18,769 nt of DNA from Acidimicrobiia bacterium (GTDB lineage: Bacteria; Actinomycetota; Acidimicrobiia; IMCC26256): positions 1-18,769 of the forward strand of contig JALRDW010000114.1 in assembly GCA_023262065.1 (NCBI GenBank), in the 5' to 3' direction. This document shows positions 13,927 to 18,769 of the stretch, in pieces. The position numbers were made by a program, and so were the translations under genes. The notes beneath the pieces are model-generated. The model worked only from the letters and a program-made list of their open reading frames with translations, did no database searches and was not told the DNA's origin. Every line of letters starts with the position of its first letter. Within the stretch, counting starts at the first letter, position 1.

Positions 13927-14924
13927 GCGACGACGGGCTCGTCATCCGTCGGGTCGGACCGACGGACCGCACCGCGGTGATCCGGCTGCTCGCCGCCTCG
14001 CTCGGCCGGGAGGACGACCCGCGGTACGAGACGCTGTACGCGTGGAAGCACGAGGAGAACGCGTTCGGCGCGTCGCCGGCATGGGTCGCGTGCGACGGCG
14101 ACACCATCGCCGGGTTCCGGGCGCTCATGCGTTGGGAGTTCACCCGCGGGGCCGAGACGGTGCAGGCGGTGCGCGCGGTGGACACCGCGACGCACCCCGG
14201 GTACCAGGGTCGCGGCATCTTCACGCGCCTCACCCTCCACGGCCTCGACGAACTGCGCGCCACCGGGGTGGCGACCCCGCGCGGCCCCGAACCGGTCGGC
14301 TTCGTGTTCAACACCCCGAACGAGCAGAGCCGACCCGGCTACCTCAAGATGGGCTGGGAGGTCGTCGGTCGGCCGCCGACCTCCTTCCGGCCTCGGGGCG
14401 TCGGGGCCGCCATCCGCATGCTCCGCTCACGGACCGCGGCCGACCGCTGGTCGTCCCCGAGCACGGTCGGTGCCCCCGCGGCCGAGGTGCTCGCCGACAC
14501 CGCCGCCGTGGACGCGCTGCTCGAGTCCCGGCCCCGTCCCACGACGCTGCGCACGCACCACACCGCCCGCACGTTGCAGTGGCGGTTCTCGACCCCGCTG
14601 CTCGCGTACCGCGCGGTGGTCGGGCGCGGCGGTGTCGCCGACGGCGTGGCGATCCTGCGCGTCCGGGCCCGCGGCGACGCGCGGGAGGCCGCGCTCTGCG
14701 AAGTGCTCGCCCCCGAGGACGCGCCCAGTGCTCGCCGCGCCCTCGTGCGCGCGCTGCGCCGGGACCTCGACGCCGACTACGTGCTCCGACTCGGGGACCG
14801 ACGCGACGGCTTGTTCCCGCTGCCCGGTCAGGGCCCGATCCTCACCTGGCGCAGCGTGACCGAGACCGTCGCACCGCCGCTCGACGCCTGGTCGCTCACG
14901 CTGGGTGACATCGAGTTGTTCTGA
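13923..14924 (+). CDS. GNAT family N-acetyltransferase, two-part
   Basis: This 333-residue protein starts at a GTG with GGAGG at 13911-13915, seven bases upstream (GTGA overlap). The N-terminal half is a GNAT fold: VIRRVGPTDRTAVIRLLAAS at 7-26, a central strand in VRAVDTATHPGYQGRGIF at 83-100 with the acetyl-CoA loop QGRGIF, and FVFNTPNEQSRPGYLKMGW at 127-145, a block seen in large GNAT proteins of polysaccharide clusters. The C-terminal half (about 170-333) contains THHTARTLQWRF and a second alpha/beta unit that may be a degenerate GNAT domain. It probably acetylates an amino sugar or other glycan group with acetyl-CoA (inference). It is the last gene before a 103-base gap that contains a weak hairpin and a promoter-like element. 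Confidence 0.82.
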   Translation: MSDDGLVIRRVGPTDRTAVIRLLAASLGREDDPRYETLYAWKHEENAFGASPAWVACDGDTIAGFRALMRWEFTRGAETVQAVRAVDTATHPGYQGRGIFTRLTLHGLDELRATGVATPRGPEPVGFVFNTPNEQSRPGYLKMGWEVVGRPPTSFRPRGVGAAIRMLRSRTAADRWSSPSTVGAPAAEVLADTAAVDALLESRPRPTTLRTHHTARTLQWRFSTPLLAYRAVVGRGGVADGVAILRVRARGDAREAALCEVLAPEDAPSARRALVRALRRDLDADYVLRLGDRRDGLFPLPGQGPILTWRSVTETVAPPLDAWSLTLGDIELF

Positions 14925-14934
14925 CCCGCCCGAC

Positions 14935-14957
14935 CGCCGCGTCGATCCACGACGGCG
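14935..14957 (+). terminator. Weak GC-rich hairpin, possible terminator
   Basis: CGCCGCGTCG and CGACGGCG flank a five-base loop and can pair over eight base pairs with a two-base bulge, eleven bases after the stop of the GNAT gene. No T-tract follows. In a genome this GC-rich such pairings are frequent, so termination is only a possibility. Confidence 0.2.
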
Positions 14958-14972
14958 ACCGGGACCCCCTCC

Positions 14973-14996
14973 CGAGCGCGGTACCTTGATCGCTCG
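14973..14996 (+). promoter_or_regulatory. Promoter-like element framed by an inverted repeat, upstream of the deacetylase gene
   Basis: In the 103-base gap 14925-15027, a six-base inverted repeat (CGAGCG at 14973-14978, CGCTCG at 14991-14996) encloses GGTACCTTGAT. TACCTT at 14982-14987 fits an actinobacterial -10. Transcription would begin near 14994, giving a leader of about 34 bases with AGGGGAG before the GTG at 15028. The symmetric arms could be an operator overlapping the promoter. No clear -35 is seen. Confidence 0.4.
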
Positions 14997-15027
14997 CACG
15001 ACCGCCCGGCGCCGACCAGGGGAGCCC

Positions 15028-15879
15028 GTGGACCGGAGCACGACCCGCAACCTGCGGTCCGGCCTCAAGCGGGGCGTCGGATCGGGCATCAAGGTGCTCG
15101 CCGCCGCGTCCGACCGCGTCCGCCGGCCGCCGGCCGGGGTCACCGTGCTCATCTACCACCGGGTCGGCCGACGGGCGGCGGTCGAGATGGACCTCGACGC
15201 CTCGGTGTTCGACGCCCAGATGGCCGAGCTGGCGGCCTCGGGCCGGGTCGTCGACCTCGACGCAGCACTCGCGATCCTGGCGGGCGACGCGCCGCGACCG
15301 ATCCGGGATCCGATCGTGGTGACCTTCGACGACGGCACCGCCGACTTCGCCGAGGTCGCGGTCCCGATCCTCGAACGCCACGGCGTCCCTGCGGTCATGT
15401 ACCTCGCCACTGCGTTCCTCGACGAGGGGCGGCCGTTCCCGCACGACGGCGCCCCGATGTCGTGGGCCGCGGCGCGCGACGCGCTCGCGAGCGGCGTCGT
15501 GACCTACGGCTCCCACACGCACACCCACGCGTTGCTCGACCGCATCGATCCGGAGGTCGCGGCCGCGGAGCTCGACCGATCCATCGACCGCATCGCGGCC
15601 GAGACGGGTGCGGCACCCCGACACTTCGCGTACCCGAAGGCGGTCGCCCCGTCCGCGCCGGTCGCCGCGCTCGTGCGCGCTCGGTTCGCATCGGCCGCCC
15701 TGGCCGGGACCCGCCGCAACCCGTACGGCGCGACCGATCCGCTCGCCCTGGCCCGCTCCCCGATCCAGGCCGGCGACGCGATGGTGTGGTTCCGCCGCAA
15801 GGTGGACGGCGGACTCGGACTCGAGGATCGGCTGCGCGGAGCGGCCAACCGGGTGCGCTACCGCGGGGCGACCACGTGA
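15028..15879 (+). CDS. Polysaccharide deacetylase (NodB homology, CE4)
   Basis: This 283-residue protein has its start set at the GTG at 15028 because AGGGGAG lies five bases upstream. A TTG at 14986 and an ATG at 14905 are in frame but fall in the promoter or the previous gene. GVTVLIYHRVG at 37-47 opens the fold. The catalytic/metal aspartates are in VVTFDDGTADF at 97-107 (Asp101, Asp102). The zinc histidines are in TYGSHTHTHALLD at 159-171 (His163, His167). FAYPK at 200-204 is the later motif. CE4 enzymes remove N- or O-acetyl groups from glycans with a divalent metal. No cleavable signal peptide is visible; the N-terminus is basic and helical (RNLRSGLKRGVGSGIKVL), so it may act in the cytoplasm or at the membrane. 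It leads the final operon (coupled by GTGA to the next gene). Confidence 0.92.
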   Translation: MDRSTTRNLRSGLKRGVGSGIKVLAAASDRVRRPPAGVTVLIYHRVGRRAAVEMDLDASVFDAQMAELAASGRVVDLDAALAILAGDAPRPIRDPIVVTFDDGTADFAEVAVPILERHGVPAVMYLATAFLDEGRPFPHDGAPMSWAAARDALASGVVTYGSHTHTHALLDRIDPEVAAAELDRSIDRIAAETGAAPRHFAYPKAVAPSAPVAALVRARFASAALAGTRRNPYGATDPLALARSPIQAGDAMVWFRRKVDGGLGLEDRLRGAANRVRYRGATT

Positions 15880-17027
15880 GGCGACCCCGGCTCATCCACG
15901 TCACCACCGCCGACATCAGCCTCTCGCTGCTGCTCGGTCCGCAGCTGCGGGCGTTCCGCGACGCCGGGTACGAGGTGATCGGCGCGTCCGCGCCCGGTCC
16001 GTTCGTCGCGGAGCTCGAGTCCTGGGGGATCGAGCACCGACCGCTGCGCCACGCGACCCGGGCGATGGCGCCGCACCGGGATCTCGGCGCGCTCGCCGAG
16101 CTGTACCGGCTGTTCCGCGAGGTGCGGCCCGACATCGTGCACACGCACAACCCGAAGCCGGGCGTCTACGGGCGGCTCGCGGCCCGGGCCGCCCGCGTGC
16201 CGGTGGTCGTGAACACGGTCCACGGGCTGTACGCGCTCCCCGAGGACCCCCGCGGCAAGCGGGCGGTCGTGTACGCCCTCGAGCGCATCGCGGCGTGGGG
16301 ATCCGACGCCGAACTCGTGCAGAACCCGGAGGACATCGACACCCTCCGCCGCATCGGGATCCCCGCCGGCAAGGTCCACCTCCTCGGGAACGGCGTCGAC
16401 CTCGCGCGCTTCACCCCGCCGGATCCGGCGGTGCGCGCCGCGGTGCGCGCCGAACTCGGCGTCGGGGCCGGGTCCGTGGTCTGCGGGGTCGTCGGGCGGC
16501 TGGTCTGGGAGAAGGGCTACCGCGAGGTGTTCGATGCGGCCCGACGCCTGCGGGCCCGGGCACCCGAGGTGCTCGTGGTCGTGGTCGGACCCGAGGACCC
16601 GGAGAAGGCCGACGGGGTCGATGCGGGTGCGATCGAGGCGGCCCGGGCCGATGGCGTCCGGTTCCTCGGGATGCGCGAGGACGTGGAGCGCCTGTACGCC
16701 GGCATGGACCTCTACGTGCTCGCCTCGTACCGCGAGGGCTTCCCGCGCTCGGCCATGGAGGCCGCGGCCTCCGGGCTTCCCGTCGTGGCGACCGACATCC
16801 GGGGGTGCCGACAGGTCGTGGACCACGGCCGCACCGGCCTGCTCGTCCCCGTGCGCGACGCCGTCGCACTCACCGAGGCCATCACCACGATCGCCACCGA
16901 CGCCGATCTGCGCCGCGGGATGGAGCGGCGGGCCCGCGACAAGGCGGTCGCCGAGTTCGACCAGACGACCCAGATCCGCATCACGCTCGAGACCTACGCG
17001 CGCCTCCTCGGGGCCGACGCGCCGTGA
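15876..17027 (+). CDS. GT4 family glycosyltransferase (PglA/WbpT-like)
   Basis: This 383-residue protein starts at a GTG overlapping the deacetylase stop. RLIHVTTADISLSLLLGPQL at 5-24 and IVHTHNPKPGVYGRLAARAA at 87-106 followed by VPVVVNTVHGLYA are characteristic of GT4 enzymes that add early sugars to lipid-linked oligosaccharides. Further on are VCGVVGRLVWEKGYREVFDA at 202-221, a donor-site EX7E pair Glu287/Glu295 in ASYREGFPRSAMEAAASG, and PVVATDIRGCRQVVDHGRTG. Residues 185-192 come from a perfect 12-base tandem repeat. The genomic link to the phosphosugar transferase two genes downstream suggests it may add the second sugar to the carrier (inference). Donor is unknown. The stop overlaps the next GTG. 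Confidence 0.94.
   Translation: MRRPRLIHVTTADISLSLLLGPQLRAFRDAGYEVIGASAPGPFVAELESWGIEHRPLRHATRAMAPHRDLGALAELYRLFREVRPDIVHTHNPKPGVYGRLAARAARVPVVVNTVHGLYALPEDPRGKRAVVYALERIAAWGSDAELVQNPEDIDTLRRIGIPAGKVHLLGNGVDLARFTPPDPAVRAAVRAELGVGAGSVVCGVVGRLVWEKGYREVFDAARRLRARAPEVLVVVVGPEDPEKADGVDAGAIEAARADGVRFLGMREDVERLYAGMDLYVLASYREGFPRSAMEAAASGLPVVATDIRGCRQVVDHGRTGLLVPVRDAVALTEAITTIATDADLRRGMERRARDKAVAEFDQTTQIRITLETYARLLGADAP
16428..16451 (+). repeat. Perfect 12-base tandem repeat inside the GT4 gene
   Basis: The unit GCGGTGCGCGCC occurs twice head to tail and encodes AVRA-AVRA at residues 185-192 in the linker before the second Rossmann domain. It is in frame, so loss or gain of a copy would change length by four residues. 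It is probably a recent local duplication. Confidence 0.85.
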
Positions 17028-17629
17028 GCGGCACCGCGACCCCTAAGGTGCGGCCGGCCCGGGAGGGCGAGGCGGCCGCCGCGGCCGACCTCCACGCGCG
17101 GCGCATCACCGAGGGGTTCCTCCCCACCCTCGGCGCACCGTTCCTCGCCCGTCTGTACCGCCGCATCGTGCGGGACCCCGGCTCGTTCCTCGTGGTCGCG
17201 GTGGACCGCGACCGGGTCGTCGGGATGTGCGCGTGCACCGAGGATCTCGGCGAGTTGTACCGGACCTTCGTGCTGCGCGACGGCGCGATCGCGGCGGTGC
17301 GCTCGGCACCGCGGATCCTGCGACGCTGGCGGCGCGTCGTCGAGACCCTGCGGTACCCGGCGGCGGAGGGCGCGCCGGACCTCCCCGAGGCCGAGGTGCT
17401 CGCCGTCGCGGTGGACGCCGCCCGGTCCGGCGAGGGCATCGGCCGTCTCGTCGTCGAGGCGGCGCTCGCCGAGTTCGACCGCCGGGGCACCGCACGGGTC
17501 AAGGTCGTGGCGGGCGGCGACAACGCGGCCGCGCTCGGCCTCTACCGGGCCACCGGGTTCGTCGACGCGGCCCGCATCGAGGTGCACGAGGGCACCGAGT
17601 CCGTGGTACTCGTGCGGAGCGCGCCGTGA
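17024..17629 (+). CDS. GNAT family N-acetyltransferase, small
   Basis: This 201-residue protein starts at the GTG at 17024 (GTGA overlap) and its stop overlaps the next GTG. The GNAT fold is plain: VRPAREGEAAAAADLHARRI at 9-28, SFLVVAVDRDRVVGMCACTE at 54-73, the acetyl-CoA motif VLAVAVDAARSGEGIGRLVV at 125-144, ARVKVVAGGDNAAALGLYRA at 157-176, then TGF. Members of this type in polysaccharide loci often N-acetylate a UDP-linked amino sugar (family knowledge). Its position between a GT4 enzyme and the phosphosugar transferase agrees with making the first sugar donor, but a protein or small-molecule acceptor is equally possible. No signal peptide is seen. Confidence 0.88.
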   Translation: MSGTATPKVRPAREGEAAAAADLHARRITEGFLPTLGAPFLARLYRRIVRDPGSFLVVAVDRDRVVGMCACTEDLGELYRTFVLRDGAIAAVRSAPRILRRWRRVVETLRYPAAEGAPDLPEAEVLAVAVDAARSGEGIGRLVVEAALAEFDRRGTARVKVVAGGDNAAALGLYRATGFVDAARIEVHEGTESVVLVRSAP

Positions 17630-18582
17630 ACCCCGTCGTCGGCGGCCTCGTCGCGTTCGCCGTGGCCGTGGTCCTGACCCCGCTCGCGATCCGCGTCGCA
17701 CTCCGCACCGGCGTCGTCGACCGGCCCGGTGCCCTCAAGGTGCAGGAGACCCCGGTGGCCTACCTCGGGGGCGTCGCGGTGTTCGGCGGTCTCGTCGCCG
17801 CGCTCGCGCTCGCATCCGGCACCACCCGGCTCCTCGTCCCGCTCGGGCTCGCGCTCGCGCTCGGGCTCGCCGACGACCTCGCCGACCTCGACCCGCGCCT
17901 CCGACTCGCGTGCGAGGTCATCATCGGGGTGGTGGCGGGCCTCATCGCCCCCGCCGGGGCGGGCTGGTTCGGCGGGGTCGTGACCGCGGTGACCGTGGTC
18001 GGCCTGCTCAACGCGGTGAACCTGCTCGACGGCCTCGATGGCCTCGCGAGCGGCGTGGCCTGCGTCGCCGCGATCGGCTTCGCGCTCCTCGGTCCGGCGC
18101 CCCGCCCCCTCGCCCTCGGCCTCGCCGGGGCGCTGTGCGGCTTCCTCGTGTTCAACCGACCGCCGGCCCGCATCTACCTCGGCGACGCGGGCGCCTACCT
18201 CGTCGGCACGGCACTGGCCCTCGCGTGCGCGACCGCGCTCGACGCCGACGGTGCGATCACGACCTGGGCGGCACTCCCGCTCCTCGTGGCCGTGCCGGTC
18301 ACCGACACCGCGGTGGCGATCCTGCGCCGCCGGCGCGCCGGTGCGCCGCTGTTCTCCGGCGATCGGAGCCACGTGTACGACCAACTCGTCGACCGCGGCC
18401 GCACCCGGCCGGGCGCGGTCCTCGTGATGGTGACCGCCCAGGCCGTGCTCACGACGGTCGGGGTCGTCGTCGCCCACCTGCCGACGGCCGTGGGGGTGTC
18501 CGGAGCGGTCCTGAGCGCCGGTATCCTCGCGGCTCTCGTGGGAAGGGGCGGCTTCCTCACCCCGGCGAAGGAGGCCTCGTGA
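17626..18582 (+). CDS. Polyprenyl-phosphate N-acetylhexosamine-1-phosphate transferase (WecA/TagO/MraY family)
   Basis: This 318-residue integral membrane protein starts at the GTG at 17626. About ten hydrophobic segments can be seen (from 1-24 to 290-306). Family motifs are in order: DRPGALKVQETPVAYLGGVA at 32-51, the Mg-binding LADDLADLDP at 81-90 (Asp83, Asp84), the nucleophile region LLNAVNLLDGLDGLASG at 127-143 (Asn129, Asn132, Asp135, Asp138), YLGDAGAYLVG at 184-194, and the cytoplasmic loop DRSHVYDQLVDRG at 246-258 with His249. It transfers a sugar-1-phosphate, usually from UDP-GlcNAc or a relative, to undecaprenyl or decaprenyl phosphate, the first step of lipid-linked glycan synthesis. 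The short tail and the lack of an MraY-type context favour WecA/TagO over peptidoglycan MraY. It primes the polysaccharide made here (inference). Confidence 0.92.
   Translation: MNPVVGGLVAFAVAVVLTPLAIRVALRTGVVDRPGALKVQETPVAYLGGVAVFGGLVAALALASGTTRLLVPLGLALALGLADDLADLDPRLRLACEVIIGVVAGLIAPAGAGWFGGVVTAVTVVGLLNAVNLLDGLDGLASGVACVAAIGFALLGPAPRPLALGLAGALCGFLVFNRPPARIYLGDAGAYLVGTALALACATALDADGAITTWAALPLLVAVPVTDTAVAILRRRRAGAPLFSGDRSHVYDQLVDRGRTRPGAVLVMVTAQAVLTTVGVVVAHLPTAVGVSGAVLSAGILAALVGRGGFLTPAKEAS
17841..17870 (+). repeat. Five tandem GCTCGS hexamers within the phosphosugar transferase gene
   Basis: Five units of GCTCG followed by G or C run in frame and encode the hydrophobic LGLALALGLA part of a membrane segment, just before the DD motif. 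Unit gain or loss would add or remove two residues and keep the frame. It could simply reflect Leu/Ala/Gly codon bias. Confidence 0.6.
18568..18574 (+). promoter_or_regulatory. Strong ribosome binding site before the GTG at 18579
   Basis: AAGGAGG lies four bases before GTG at 18579, the best Shine-Dalgarno match noticed in the window, and that GTG overlaps the preceding stop as GTGA, like the other junctions. This supports a real gene start at 18579. Confidence 0.6.
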
Positions 18583-18769
18583 GGCGACTGGCGATCGACG
18601 GCGGCGATCACGTACAGCTCGTACATGGCGCCATAGGTGGGCGATCCGCTCTTGAGCTGCGTACCGGTCTTCTCTGGGATCTGCGCCTTCGCCGCCGCGA
18701 AACTGAGCGTCGGCCTGGCGATCACCGTAACCTTCGCCTCGCCCGTCGCGGTTCCCCCACCGCCTTTGC
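18579..18769 (+). CDS. Start of an unidentified gene, running off the window; sequence composition changes inside it
   Basis: The GTG at 18579 has a strong Shine-Dalgarno and a GTGA overlap with the phosphosugar transferase stop, and the frame stays open to the window end (63 codons). The predicted peptide (MRRLAIDGGDHVQLVHGAIG and onward) matches nothing I recognise and becomes Arg-rich. From about 18595 the DNA carries GTA, ATA, TAT-type words rare elsewhere, and the plus frame has many A/T-ending codons. The opposite strand over 18590-18769 reads as a better protein (with AKVTVIARPTLSF and GAMYELYVIAAVD) whose codons mostly end in G/C. A real plus gene start followed by a join to unrelated DNA on the other strand, either an assembly artefact or an insertion, would explain both signals. 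Function unknown. Confidence 0.35.
   Translation, partial: MRRLAIDGGDHVQLVHGAIGGRSALELRTGLLWDLRLRRRETERRPGDHRNLRLARRGSPTAF

Noticed and set aside
14986..15027. TTG at 14986 as the start of the deacetylase
   Set aside because: Falls within the promoter-like element, lacks a Shine-Dalgarno, and adds residues not typical of the family; the GTG at 15028 has AGGGGAG five bases upstream.
18195..18725. Minus-strand open frame of 176 codons overlapping the priming transferase gene
   Set aside because: Only its first ~45 codons (18590-18725) look coding; the rest is antisense to a gene with complete WecA-family motifs. Treated as a junction finding instead of a gene.
1..18769. tRNA, rRNA, CRISPR, insertion sequence or phage attachment sites
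   Set aside because: No cloverleaf-like, spaced-repeat, transposase or integrase signal was seen on either strand by eye; a covariance-model scan was not possible.

Overview
The window is a dense, very GC-rich stretch. Nearly every codon in the recognised genes ends in G or C. Starts are a mix of ATG and GTG with one TTG, and neighbouring genes are chained by 1- to 4-base stop/start overlaps. This style suits a high-GC actinobacterium. Some class such as Acidimicrobiia is plausible from the composition and the leaderless-looking promoters, but nothing in the window proves the taxon. There is no rRNA, tRNA, CRISPR array, transposase, integrase or phage gene.

The locus reads as a surface or exported polysaccharide cluster with an unusual load of decoration enzymes. 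Twenty-one genes can be recognised. They are: the C-terminal end of a Wzt-like ABC exporter ATPase (1-297); four GT2 glycosyltransferases (303, 5439, and 8196 and 9035 on the minus strand); four GT4 glycosyltransferases (7318 and 10147 on the minus strand, 12781, 15876); a GT-A-like protein (2248); a class I methyltransferase (3102); five sulfotransferase-fold proteins (1259, 3827, 4744, 10276, 11190); a left-handed beta-helix acyltransferase (12759, minus); two GNAT acetyltransferases (13923, 17024); a polysaccharide deacetylase (15028); and a WecA/TagO-type polyprenyl-phosphate sugar-1-phosphate transferase (17626).

Layout: plus-strand run 1-6224; minus-strand run 6194-10147, converging on the first with a 31-base overlap; divergent promoter region 10148-10275; plus-strand pair of duplicated sulfotransferases 10276-12152; a single minus gene 12160-12759; then a plus-strand run 12781-18582. 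The last run contains one internal gap, at 14925-15027, which carries a likely promoter. Two tandem duplications are visible: the sulfotransferases 10276/11190 and the GT2 genes 8196/9035.

Proposed working (inference): the phosphosugar transferase primes a polyprenyl carrier, and the GT2 and GT4 enzymes build the chain. The sulfotransferases, methyltransferase and acyltransferases decorate it in the cytoplasm, the deacetylase trims acetyl groups, and an ABC-2 exporter (Wzm/Wzt type) carries it out. All five sulfotransferase-like proteins keep both the RSGT phosphate loop and an Arg-x7-Ser 3'-phosphate signature, so a heavily sulfated glycan is the most interesting reading. The final ~170 bases differ in base and codon use from everything before them and may mark a foreign gene or an assembly junction.
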